A stretch of DNA of 64,000 bases from assembly GCF_001578105.1 (NCBI RefSeq), contig NZ_CP014275.1:186001-250000 (forward strand), in the 5' to 3' direction. The notes under the pieces were generated by a model that was not told where the DNA came from, made no database searches, and saw only the letters and a program-made list of their open reading frames with translations. Of the stretch, positions 10,458-17,917 are shown piece after piece (the stretch's first letter is position 1; each line of letters opens with the position of its first letter). A program made the position numbers and the translations under genes. Source of the stretch: Martelella sp. AD-3 (lineage in GTDB: Bacteria > Pseudomonadota > Alphaproteobacteria > Rhizobiales > Rhizobiaceae).

Positions 10458-10507
10458 CGCATCGTGCTTTCCGAAAATCGATTCCGATTTTCGGAAAGCA
10501 CGATGCG
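10458..10507. repeat. Perfect 23-bp inverted repeat (rhizobial intergenic palindrome)
   Basis: Two exact 23-bp arms (10458-10480 and 10485-10507) flank the four-base loop ATTC. The core reads CTTTCCGAAAATCG on one side and its complement on the other. I recognise this as a palindrome dispersed between genes in many Rhizobiales genomes. It lies just after the phosphoribosyltransferase stop. Confidence 0.85.
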
Positions 10508-10514
10508 CTCGGAA

Positions 10515-10545
10515 CGAAAAAGGCCGCACCGTTTAAGGTGCGGCC
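10515..10545 (-). terminator. Rho-independent terminator of the dctPQM operon
   Basis: On the minus strand GGCCGCACC, a TTAAAC loop and GGTGCGGCC (nine perfect pairs) are followed by TTTTTC. It lies 28 bp after the dctM stop. On the plus strand the T-run is weaker (AGCGGTTTT), so bidirectional use is possible. Confidence 0.8.
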
Positions 10546-10573
10546 AGCGGTTTTCCCCACGTTGCGAACGAGA

Positions 10574-11857
10574 CTATCCGCCATACATGAGGTTCGGGAG
10601 GAACAGGACGATCCCCGGCACGAACAGCAACAGGCAGATGAGCGCGAAGACGGCGGCGATGAAGGGCAGCGATTCCCTCACATATTCCTCCACCTTCGTG
10701 TCGAGCAGGCTGCACACGGTGAACATCGCCACGCCGACGGGCGGCGTCATCGAGCCGAAGGTGACGATGGTCATCATCAGGATGCCGAAATGGACCGGAT
10801 CGACGCCCGCCTTGACGACCACGGGCACGAGGATCGGCGTCAGCAGCAGAACGAGAATGGTGCTTTCGAAGAACAGGCCGGCAATGAACAGGCCGATCAG
10901 GATGACGGCGACGATCAGCACCGGATTGGCAAGGCTTTCCAGCATGAAGCCGGCGACCGATTGCGGCACCTGCAGGAAGATGATGGCGAAGCCGACCATG
11001 CCCGACATCAGGATGATCAGCATGATCAGGCCGATGTCCGAGATGGCGTGACCGAAGGCGCGCTTGATCGCCTCGAAGGTCACAACCCGGTGGGCGAAGA
11101 CGCCGATCAGGATCGCGTAGACGACGGCGAAGGCGCCGACTTCGGACGGCGTGAAGAGACCGCCGCGGATCGAGCCGATCAGCAGCACCGGGAACAGCAG
11201 CGCCCATTTGGCGCCCCATGCCGCAGCGCCCAGTTCGCGCGCGGTCGGCTTGCGCATTTCCTTCATGACATAACCGCGCTTGCGGGCAACAAGCCAGGCG
11301 GCGACCATCAGGAAGGTCATCATCAGTATGCCGGGAATGATGCCGGCCATGAACAGGCGGCCGATCGAGACCTGGCCGACATAACCGTAGAGGATGAGGC
11401 CGATCGACGGCGGAATTGTCGAGGTGATCAGCGAGGAGATCGCGATGACGGCGGAGGAGTAGCCCTTGGAATAGCCGTTCGAGATCATCTGCGGTCCGAG
11501 AACGCGCGCCTCCATTGCCGCATCGGCAACGGCCGAGCCGGAAACGCCGCCCATCAGCGTCGACAGGATGATCGAGACCTGGGCAAGCCCGCCCGCCATC
11601 CAGCCGACGGCAACCTTGGAGAAGGTGAACAGGCGGTCGGTGATGCCGCTTTCGTTCATCAGGTGGCCGGCAAGCACGAAGAAGGGCACCGCCAGAAGCG
11701 GAAAGCTCTGGGAAACGGTGGCGATCTTCTGCACGCCGATCGAGACCGGCATGATGTCGGAGGTGAGGAAGAAGGTGAAGCCCGAAATGCCGATGGCGAA
11801 GGCAATGGGCGCGCCGAGAAGCATCAGCGCAAAGAAGACGATGCCGATAAGGGCCAT
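10574..11857 (-). CDS. dctM: TRAP transporter large permease (DctM type)
   Basis: The 427-residue large membrane subunit of a tripartite ATP-independent periplasmic transporter has about 12 hydrophobic segments. Visible family features are PFFVLAGHLMNESGI, MGGVSGSAVADAA and SLITSTIPPSIGLILYG. This subunit carries the sodium-coupled transport path. The start is set at MALIGIVFF (11857), because the preceding in-frame sequence belongs to the end of dctQ. It lies five bases after the dctQ stop and is the last gene of the gntR-dctP-dctQ-dctM unit. The substrate is probably a hexuronate or related sugar acid, judged only from the adjacent uxuA. Confidence 0.92.
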   Translation of the reverse strand: MALIGIVFFALMLLGAPIAFAIGISGFTFFLTSDIMPVSIGVQKIATVSQSFPLLAVPFFVLAGHLMNESGITDRLFTFSKVAVGWMAGGLAQVSIILSTLMGGVSGSAVADAAMEARVLGPQMISNGYSKGYSSAVIAISSLITSTIPPSIGLILYGYVGQVSIGRLFMAGIIPGILMMTFLMVAAWLVARKRGYVMKEMRKPTARELGAAAWGAKWALLFPVLLIGSIRGGLFTPSEVGAFAVVYAILIGVFAHRVVTFEAIKRAFGHAISDIGLIMLIILMSGMVGFAIIFLQVPQSVAGFMLESLANPVLIVAVILIGLFIAGLFFESTILVLLLTPILVPVVVKAGVDPVHFGILMMTIVTFGSMTPPVGVAMFTVCSLLDTKVEEYVRESLPFIAAVFALICLLLFVPGIVLFLPNLMYGG

Positions 11858-11862
11858 GTTGG

Positions 11863-12390
11863 TTACTCCGCCGCGCCGGTTTCGATGACAGCTTCGTCCT
11901 CGGCCGCGGTGCGGGTGAAGACGAGCAGACGGTCGCCCTTCGCGCTGCGCCATGCCTGAACCAGGTTGCCGAGGATCGAGATCGTCAGCATGACGCAGCC
12001 GGCGGGAACGGCGATCGTGACCCAGGCATAGGAAAGGCCCGAATCGCCGAACTGGCGTTCCTTGTTGAGCATGGTCAGGTCATAGCCCTCCACGGCGAGC
12101 AGCAGCAGAAAGGCGATGAAGAGGGCGGAAAGCCCGGTTTCGAGAGCAAGACGATAGCGATAGGGGAAGGGGCGGACCAGATAGTCAACGCCGAGATGGC
12201 CGCGCTCGCGCATGGCGCGCGTTGCACCGATGAAGCAGAGCCAGATGAAAAGGAGCTGAGCCAGGTCGACCGACCAGATCAGCGGATAGCCGAAGAAGCG
12301 CATGGTCGCGGCGATGAACACCAGAACCGTGATCACGGCAAGCAGGATCGCGCCGGCAACGAATTCGATTTTTGCGAGGAAACCGGGCAT
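11863..12390 (-). CDS. dctQ: TRAP transporter small permease (DctQ type)
   Basis: A 175-residue protein with four hydrophobic segments and the DctQ signature WSVDLAQLLFIWLCFIGATR near residue 40, followed by RERGHLGVDYL. It forms the membrane complex with DctM and receives substrate from the DctP protein. The start at MPGFLAK (12390) is supported by GGAGGGG about five bases upstream. The gene is separated from dctP by 189 bp that hold strong hairpins, and it nearly abuts dctM. Confidence 0.92.
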   Translation of the reverse strand: MPGFLAKIEFVAGAILLAVITVLVFIAATMRFFGYPLIWSVDLAQLLFIWLCFIGATRAMRERGHLGVDYLVRPFPYRYRLALETGLSALFIAFLLLLAVEGYDLTMLNKERQFGDSGLSYAWVTIAVPAGCVMLTISILGNLVQAWRSAKGDRLLVFTRTAAEDEAVIETGAAE

Positions 12391-12505
12391 GGTGGCCCCT
12401 CCAGTCAGGGTTGGGAGCATTCCGGCTTTTATCCGCCCTGAATGCTCGCGCGCGGTTGTTTTCTGTTGCGCGGCCGCGCCCTCTTTTCCCGGGGCGCGCC
12501 GGCAT

Positions 12506-12553
12506 CGTTCCCGCCGTCCTTGCGGGGAACGAACCGCGGCCTGCCGCGGTTCG
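12506..12553 (-). promoter_or_regulatory. Two consecutive stem-loops between dctP and dctQ
   Basis: An 11-bp perfect stem (12530-12540 with 12543-12553, two-base loop) lies 27 bases after the dctP stop. It is followed in transcript order by a nine-pair stem with one bulged G (12506-12514 with 12522-12531). No T-run follows. Such structures between a binding-protein gene and its permeases often protect the upstream message or attenuate read-through; that role is inferred. Confidence 0.45.
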
Positions 12554-12579
12554 TCATGGCGCAGGAGGTTTGGGCCGTT

Positions 12580-13563
12580 TTACTCGGCGGCGATCGCCTG
12601 AAGCTGGTCGCGCAGGTCGCCGTAACCGAGATCGTCATAGACGACGGCGGTCGCTTCCTTGAACGGCGCGACGTCGATTTCCTCGACCGCGACGCCGTTG
12701 TCGATCAGCTGCTGCTGCAGGCTCGCAAGCGCATCCTGCGTGCCGTAGGAGGCGATGTCGCCGGCCTTCAGCGCTTCTTCATGCAGGACCGTCTGCAGGT
12801 TTTCCGGAAGCGAATCGACCCAGGCGGCCGAAGTGATCAGGCCGGTGATCAGGTTGATGTGCCCGGTCAGCGTGATGTTGGTGATCACCTCGTCGAGCTT
12901 GGCACCGACGACGGCGGGAAGCTGGGCTTCGGCGCCGTCAATGACGTTGGAGGAGATCGCCGAATAGACCTCGCCCCAGGGCATCGGGGTCGGCGTGGCG
13001 CCCATGGCCTCGATCGTGCCGGTCCAGACCGGCGCGCCGGGCGTGCGCATGCGTACGCCGGACAGGTCATCCGGGCCGTTGATCGCCTTCTTGGTCAGAA
13101 GGTGCCGTTCGCCCTGCCACCAGTTGAAGCTCAGCACGTCGAGGCCGGCATCGTCATGCAGTTTCTGGGCCCACCCGTCGAACATGTCGGAGGTGACGAC
13201 CTTGCGGATGCCGTCATAGCCGTTGGCGAGATACGGCGCGCCAAGGACGCCGAACTCGTTGACGAAGACGGCGAGGCGACCGCCATCGACGACGACGGCG
13301 ACGGGCGCGCCGGCGCGGGCCTGTTCAAGCACGTCCTCATCGGGGCCGAGCTGCGAATTCGGGAACAGGCGGACTTCGAGCGCGCCGTCGGAGGCTTCGG
13401 CGACATTGTCGCGGAAGGCTTCAAGGCCCTTGTAGAGCGGATCGTTGGTGGCGAGCGCCGTGTTGACGTTCAGCGTGTAATCGGCGGCAAGGGCCGAGCC
13501 GGCGAGAAGGCTTGCGGCGAGACCCGCAAGCGCGATGCTGCCCAGTTTGGAAAAATGCGTCAT
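12580..13563 (-). CDS. dctP: TRAP transporter substrate-binding protein (DctP type)
   Basis: A 327-residue periplasmic solute receptor. Residues 1-26 are a signal peptide ending ALAAD. The mature part carries DctP-family landmarks: LFPNSQLGPDEDVLEQ, the SGVRMRTPGAPVW segment whose Arg normally holds the substrate carboxylate, and DGAEAQLPAV. It delivers substrate to DctQM. The neighbours gntR and uxuA suggest a hexuronate (glucuronate, galacturonate or mannonate-type) ligand, but this cannot be proved from sequence. It starts 36 bp after gntR, so the two are likely co-transcribed. Confidence 0.92.
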   Translation of the reverse strand: MTHFSKLGSIALAGLAASLLAGSALAADYTLNVNTALATNDPLYKGLEAFRDNVAEASDGALEVRLFPNSQLGPDEDVLEQARAGAPVAVVVDGGRLAVFVNEFGVLGAPYLANGYDGIRKVVTSDMFDGWAQKLHDDAGLDVLSFNWWQGERHLLTKKAINGPDDLSGVRMRTPGAPVWTGTIEAMGATPTPMPWGEVYSAISSNVIDGAEAQLPAVVGAKLDEVITNITLTGHINLITGLITSAAWVDSLPENLQTVLHEEALKAGDIASYGTQDALASLQQQLIDNGVAVEEIDVAPFKEATAVVYDDLGYGDLRDQLQAIAAE

Positions 13564-13599
13564 GTCGTCCTCCCAATCAGACGTTCAAGGGTTTGGGGC

Positions 13600-14295
13600 C
13601 TAACGCCCCGGTGGGTCGAAAAACTCAGGCTTTTCTTCGAAGATTTCCGGGAGATCGCTGAGGATCTCCCTGAGGTGGCCGCGAACGGCGCGTTCGGCGG
13701 CTTCGGGATCGCCGGCGCCGATGGCGTCGACAATGGCTGTGTGCTGGGCGGTCAGCTTGACCATGGGAAAGCGCAGAAGGCTCAGGTAGCGAACCCGGTC
13801 CATCTGCACCTTCAGCCCCTCTATGAGCGCCCAGGCCCTTGCCTTGCCGGCGCCGTCGGCAAGGGTCTTGTGAAACAGTTCATCGAGCGCGATGAAGCGG
13901 TCAGCGTCGCTGGTCGCCGCCTCTCTCTGCTCCTGAAGCTGCAGCTTCAGCTCCTCGACCAGCCCGACATCGGGTTTTTCGGCGAGAAGCCTGACGATGT
14001 CCGCCTCGATCGCCTCGCGCACGAAGCGGGCGTCCATTACCGCCGCCTGCGAAATGCGGCGCACGAAGGTGCCGCGCTGCGGGCGGATTTCCAGCAGGCC
14101 CTCCTCGGAGAGCTTGATGAAGGCTTCGCGCACCGGCTGGCGACTGACGGCAAAGCGCGCCGCCAGTTCCGATTCGGAAAGGCGCGAGCCCGGCGGCAGT
14201 TCGTTGTGGATGATCAGCTCACGCAGGATGCCGTGCAGTTGCGACCCGACCGGAGCGCCCGGCGCGATGGTGGTGGCGATTGTTTCTGGCAGCAT
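13600..14295 (-). CDS. GntR family regulator, FadR/UxuR type (FCD domain)
   Basis: The 231-residue regulator has a winged helix-turn-helix at about residues 17-80 (LPPGSRLSESELAARFAVSRQPVREAFIKL, typical GntR; written in full only to identify the domain). A C-terminal FCD ligand-binding domain follows, with an HKTLADGAG segment and QHTAIVDAI supplying metal-site His residues. It heads the dctPQM operon and is divergent from uxuA, with a perfect 12-bp palindrome between them. Likely role: repressor of hexuronate uptake and mannonate catabolism, released by a pathway intermediate. The regulator family is certain; the ligand is inferred from context. Confidence 0.9.
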   Translation of the reverse strand: MLPETIATTIAPGAPVGSQLHGILRELIIHNELPPGSRLSESELAARFAVSRQPVREAFIKLSEEGLLEIRPQRGTFVRRISQAAVMDARFVREAIEADIVRLLAEKPDVGLVEELKLQLQEQREAATSDADRFIALDELFHKTLADGAGKARAWALIEGLKVQMDRVRYLSLLRFPMVKLTAQHTAIVDAIGAGDPEAAERAVRGHLREILSDLPEIFEEKPEFFDPPGR

Positions 14296-14318
14296 GGCTG
14301 TACCTCCCGACGGTTTTT

Positions 14319-14330
14319 ATGGTGCACCAT
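14319..14330. promoter_or_regulatory. Candidate GntR-type operator, 12-bp palindrome
   Basis: ATGGTGCACCAT is a perfect palindrome 24 bp upstream of gntR. It contains TGGTNNACCA, the core recognised by UxuR/ExuR-type FadR-family repressors. A TTGACT -35-like box for gntR lies at 14342-14347, so a bound repressor would overlap that promoter. A second, looser dyad (CACC, seven bases, GGTG at 14348-14362) lies nearer uxuA. Confidence 0.6.
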
Positions 14331-14440
14331 ACTTCCATACTAGTCAACACCTTGTTTTGGTGCTAGTGCTTTCCCTTGGATGGACGCGCCTTGCTTGGTC
14401 AGGCTCGTCCCAATTGACGAATTCGCACAGGGAGAGAACA

Positions 14441-15637
14441 ATGAGGCAGACGTGGCGCTGGTTCGGGCCTTTGGATCGCGTGTCGATCGACGATATGCTT
14501 CAGGCGGGTGTTGAGGGCGTCGTGACCGCGCTTCATCATGTGGCGACGGGCGCGGTCTGGACGCCGGAAGAGATCGCCGGACGTCAGCGTGAGCTGTCCG
14601 TCATGACCGACGGAAGCCCCTCCGGTCTCAAATGGGAGGTGGTCGAAAGCCTGCCGGTTTCTGAAGATATCAAGAAGCAGAAAGGCGAGTGGCGCACCCA
14701 TATCGACAACTACAAGGTCAGCCTCCGGAACCTCGCCGCCGCCGGGATCGAGACGATCTGCTACAATTTCATGCCGGTGCTCGACTGGACCCGCACCGAT
14801 CTTGCCTTTCGCCTGCCGACGGGGGCGACATGCATGCGGTTCGACTATGCCGATTTCGCCGCCTTCGACATTCACATCCTCAAGCGCGAAGGCGCGGCGG
14901 AAGACTTCCCCGAGGATATCCGAGAGGAGGCCGCGCGCCGATTTGCCGGTATGGATGAAGATCGCCGGCAGGCTCTTGCGAAGAACGTCGTCTTCGGCCT
15001 GCCGGGGGCAGCCGAAAGCTTCACGCTGGACGATGTGCGCCATCACCTCGGCGAATATGCGTTGATCTCATCGGACGGGCTGCGCGGCAATTTCATCGCG
15101 TTCCTCGAAGAGGTCGCGCCCGTTGCCCAGGAGTTCGGGCTCAGGCTTTGCTGCCATCCGGACGATCCGCCCTTCGGTCTTCTGGGCCTGCCGCGCGTGA
15201 TGTCGACGGAAGCCGACTACAAGGCGATGATGGAGGCGGTCGACACGCCGGCAAACGGCATCACGCTCTGCTCCGGCTCGCTCGGCGCGCGGCCGGACAA
15301 CGACCTTCCGGGCATGATGGAGCGGTTTGGCGACAGGGTGCACTTCCTGCATCTGCGCAATGTCCGCCGCGAGACCGGCGACATCAAGGGATCGTTCTAC
15401 GAATCGGAACATCTGGGCGGCGACACCGACATGGTGGCGCTCGTTGCCGCCGCACTTGCGGAGGAGAAGCGGCGCCGCGAGGCGGGGCGGATCGACTGGA
15501 ACATTCCGTTCCGTCCCGATCACGGCCTCGACATTCTCGACGACCTGAACCGAAAGGCTCAGCCGGGCTATCCGGCGATCGGCCGCCTGAAAGGGCTCGC
15601 CGAATTGCGCGGCATCGCCGCCGCCCTCAGCCGCTGA
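14441..15637 (+). CDS. uxuA: Mannonate dehydratase
   Basis: UxuA dehydrates D-mannonate to 2-keto-3-deoxygluconate in hexuronate catabolism. The 398-residue protein opens with the typical MRQTWRWFGPLD and has the usual length. Metal- and substrate-binding landmarks include LRLCCHPDDPP, TLCSGSLG and HFLHLRN. A GGAGAG ribosome site sits nine bases before the ATG. It is divergent from the gntR-dctPQM unit. Together they form a compact uptake-and-dehydration module, but fructuronate reductase (uxuB) and uronate isomerase are not in this window. Its last 11 bp overlap the convergent marR gene. Confidence 0.95.
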   Translation: MRQTWRWFGPLDRVSIDDMLQAGVEGVVTALHHVATGAVWTPEEIAGRQRELSVMTDGSPSGLKWEVVESLPVSEDIKKQKGEWRTHIDNYKVSLRNLAAAGIETICYNFMPVLDWTRTDLAFRLPTGATCMRFDYADFAAFDIHILKREGAAEDFPEDIREEAARRFAGMDEDRRQALAKNVVFGLPGAAESFTLDDVRHHLGEYALISSDGLRGNFIAFLEEVAPVAQEFGLRLCCHPDDPPFGLLGLPRVMSTEADYKAMMEAVDTPANGITLCSGSLGARPDNDLPGMMERFGDRVHFLHLRNVRRETGDIKGSFYESEHLGGDTDMVALVAAALAEEKRRREAGRIDWNIPFRPDHGLDILDDLNRKAQPGYPAIGRLKGLAELRGIAAALSR

Positions 15638-16094
15638 TCTCATCCTCCGGCAGTGCGAAAGTCAGCGCGAGCAGGTTTTCGCGCAGCCGGGGCAGGTCGT
15701 CGGCCACCACCGCATCGAGCCGGTCATGGGTCTCTCGCCAGACCGGCACGGCGCGCTCGAGCAGATCCAGTCCCGCGTCCGTCAGCTTCAGCCGCCTGAT
15801 GCGCTTGTCCTCGGGGTCCTGGAAACTCTTCAGCAGGCCGCGCCGCTCCAGCGGCTTGACGCTCGCCGTCAATGTGGTGCGGTCCATGGCGAGCACCATC
15901 GCCACTTCGGCGATCCGCGGCGGCTCGGGCCGGTTCAGAGACATCAGCAGCGAATATTGACCGTTCGTCAGGCCGAGCGGGCGCAGCACCTCGTCGAAAT
16001 GCCGGCCGACCGCCCGTGCCGCCCGCTGCAGGTAGAGGCACAGGCAGCGGTCACGAACCTCGAGCGTTACGGACAGGGGTAGACTCTCGCGCAT
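15627..16094 (-). CDS. MarR family transcriptional regulator
   Basis: A 155-residue winged helix-turn-helix protein. The recognition region spans about residues 45-100: LGLTNGQYSLLMSL, IAEVAMVLAMDRTTLTASV, then GLLKSFQDPEDKRIRRL, the wing with the Asp-x-Arg of MarR proteins. No conserved Cys pair of the OhrR peroxide sensor is visible, though one Cys pair (CLCLYL) lies in helix 1. It is divergent from the DUF1428 gene, with a perfect palindrome between the two starts, suggesting that it represses both. The inducer is unknown. Confidence 0.88.
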   Translation of the reverse strand: MRESLPLSVTLEVRDRCLCLYLQRAARAVGRHFDEVLRPLGLTNGQYSLLMSLNRPEPPRIAEVAMVLAMDRTTLTASVKPLERRGLLKSFQDPEDKRIRRLKLTDAGLDLLERAVPVWRETHDRLDAVVADDLPRLRENLLALTFALPEDEISG

Positions 16095-16108
16095 CGATGT
16101 GCCTTTAT

Positions 16109-16120
16109 GTTGATATCAAC
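16109..16120. promoter_or_regulatory. Candidate MarR operator palindrome
   Basis: GTTGATATCAAC is a perfect 12-bp dyad, 15 bp upstream of marR and 39 bp upstream of the DUF1428 gene. Its placement between divergent genes and its size fit MarR-family operators. Confidence 0.55.
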
Positions 16121-16158
16121 GTAAAATCCGTTGGCGACTGAGTCAAGACACGGGAGAA

Positions 16159-16539
16159 ATGCGCATGACCTATGTGGACGGTTTCCTGGCCCCGGTGCCG
16201 GTGAACAACAGAGAGGCCTATTACGCCTTGTGCCAGAAGGCGGCGGCGAAGTTCAAGGCGCATGGCGCCCTTTCCTATGTCGAGTGCTGGGAGGAGGATG
16301 TCCCGGACGGCAAGGTGACCTCGTTCAACATGGCGCTGAAGAAGGAGGAGGGCGAGGCGGTTGTGTTCAGCTGGGTCGTCTGGCCTTCCAAGGATATCCG
16401 CAATGCCGCCTGGGCCGCGCTGATGAACGACCCGGACATGAACGAGATGCCCTTTGACGGCTCACGGATGATCTATGGCGGCTTCGACCTGTTTTTTGCC
16501 GGGAACGGGGCGGCGGCAGCCACCGGTGAGACTGCCTGA
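16159..16539 (+). CDS. DUF1428 (YbaA-like) family protein
   Basis: A 126-residue protein matching the DUF1428 family of small ferredoxin-like alpha/beta-barrel proteins: YVDGFLAPVPVNNREAYY at the start, then YVECWEEDVPDGKVTSF, and MPFDGSRMIYGGFD near the end. No enzymatic activity is established for the family. Control by the divergent MarR regulator suggests a stress- or compound-responsive role. The C-terminal 12 residues (Gly/Ala-rich) extend beyond the usual family end. Confidence 0.85.
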   Translation: MRMTYVDGFLAPVPVNNREAYYALCQKAAAKFKAHGALSYVECWEEDVPDGKVTSFNMALKKEEGEAVVFSWVVWPSKDIRNAAWAALMNDPDMNEMPFDGSRMIYGGFDLFFAGNGAAAATGETA

Positions 16540-16620
16540 CAGACTGTCGTTGAAATTGGCGCTTGTCATTTGCAGATCGCGTGCCTAGATTTGTCGGCGT
16601 CGGCCGGATGTCCGGTCGGC

Positions 16621-16780
16621 GACGTTCTCAGGGCGGGGTGAAATTCCCCACCGGCGGTAATTGCCTTTGTGCATCAGCCCGCGAGCGCCTTGATCGAAGG
16701 GATTTCCCGGAAGATCAAGGGTCAGCAGATCCGGTGTGACTCCGGAGCCGACGGTTAGAGTCCGGATGGAAGAGAACAGC
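16621..16780 (+). ncRNA. FMN riboswitch (RFN element)
   Basis: The conserved RFN blocks appear in order: CTCAGGGCGGGGTGAAATTC, CACCGGCGGTAA, AGCCCGCGAGCG, GGTCAGCAGATCCGGTG, CCGGAGCCGACGGTTAGAGT and GGATGGAAGAGA. It binds FMN and normally shuts off riboflavin genes when FMN is plentiful. It ends about 105 bp before ribD; the interval contains a small CCCGC-ATC-GCGGG stem and a T6 run (16841-16846) that may belong to the switching platform. It fills the 346-bp gap between the DUF1428 gene and ribD. Confidence 0.96.
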
Positions 16781-16885
16781 GCGTGACGACGTGTGCACTG
16801 TATCCCGCATCGCGGGCGCAGTCGGCGTTTCACTATCCGCTTTTTTGCCCTGCATGGCGTCTTGTTCGAATGATGAGGCGATGGC

Positions 16886-17917
16886 ATGGGCATTCACCCC
16901 GCCACAGACAGTTTGAATGCGGCAGTTCTTGCGGCGGCCCTGTCGCGCGCGCTTGACGGGGCGCAACGCTTTGCCGGGGCGACGGCGCCCAACCCGCCGG
17001 TCGGCTGCGTGCTGCTCGATGCGGGCGGCATGGTGATTGCGGAGGGCTTTCACAGAAAGGCCGGCCTGCCGCATGCGGAAGCGGAAGCGATCGCTGCCGC
17101 GCGCGCGGCGGGCGTTGCCGACCGCATCCACACCGTCGTCGTCACGCTCGAGCCGTGCAATCATCACGGCCGCACGCCGCCCTGTGCCGATGCCATTCTG
17201 GCAACGTCTGCCCGGCGCGTCGTCATCGGCTGGCCGGACCCGAACCCCGCGGTCGTCGGCGGCGGGGCCGCGCGCCTAGCCGGCGCCGGGCTTTCCGTCA
17301 CCTTCGCGGCCGATTTGCCGGATGGCCGCTCCCGAAAACTCGCGCTTCGCGCCAGCCGGCTGGTCGCGCCCTTTACCAAACGCGCGCTCACGGGTCTGCC
17401 CTGGGTGACCGTAAAACAGGCGCTCGACGAGACGGGCGGCATGGCGCCGCCCGCCGGCGCGAAGACCTTTACCTCGGCCGCCTCGCTCACGCTTGCCCAC
17501 CGCCTGCGCCGCCGCGCCGACGCGATCCTCACCGGTTCCGGCACCATCCTTGCCGACAATCCAGAACTCACAGTCCGGCGCGTGCGCGATTTTCCCGGCA
17601 AGGAGCGCGTCCTCGCCATTCTCGACCGGCGTGGCCGTGTGCCGGAGGCCTACATGGCCGAGGCCGGCGCGCGTGGCTTTTCCATCATCCGGCCCGGGAC
17701 GCTGGAAGAGGCGCTCGTTGAACTTGGACGTCGCGGCGTGCTGGAGGTGCTGGTGGAAGCCGGCCCTTCGCTGACTGCGACCATGCTCGATGGCGGTCTC
17801 TGGGACGAACATGTTGTCATCCAAAAGGGCGATCCCGACCGCGTGCGCATCGTCCATCGCAATCCCGAATTTGACGAAACGGACGAGGCGGATTTCCTGC
17901 CCGGAGAAGAAAAATGA
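16886..17917 (+). CDS. ribD: Bifunctional riboflavin biosynthesis deaminase/reductase
   Basis: RibD deaminates the GTP-derived pyrimidine and reduces its ribose side chain. The N-terminal cytidine-deaminase-like domain has the zinc site HAE at residues 63-65 and PCNHHGRTPPC (Cys91 and Cys100). The reductase domain follows from about residue 150 (LPWVTVKQALDETGG; ILTGSGTILADNPELTVR; VLVEAGPSL). At 343 residues it is slightly short for the family but complete. It is the first gene after the FMN riboswitch and overlaps ribBA by 4 bp (ATGA). Confidence 0.96.
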   Translation: MGIHPATDSLNAAVLAAALSRALDGAQRFAGATAPNPPVGCVLLDAGGMVIAEGFHRKAGLPHAEAEAIAAARAAGVADRIHTVVVTLEPCNHHGRTPPCADAILATSARRVVIGWPDPNPAVVGGGAARLAGAGLSVTFAADLPDGRSRKLALRASRLVAPFTKRALTGLPWVTVKQALDETGGMAPPAGAKTFTSAASLTLAHRLRRRADAILTGSGTILADNPELTVRRVRDFPGKERVLAILDRRGRVPEAYMAEAGARGFSIIRPGTLEEALVELGRRGVLEVLVEAGPSLTATMLDGGLWDEHVVIQKGDPDRVRIVHRNPEFDETDEADFLPGEEK

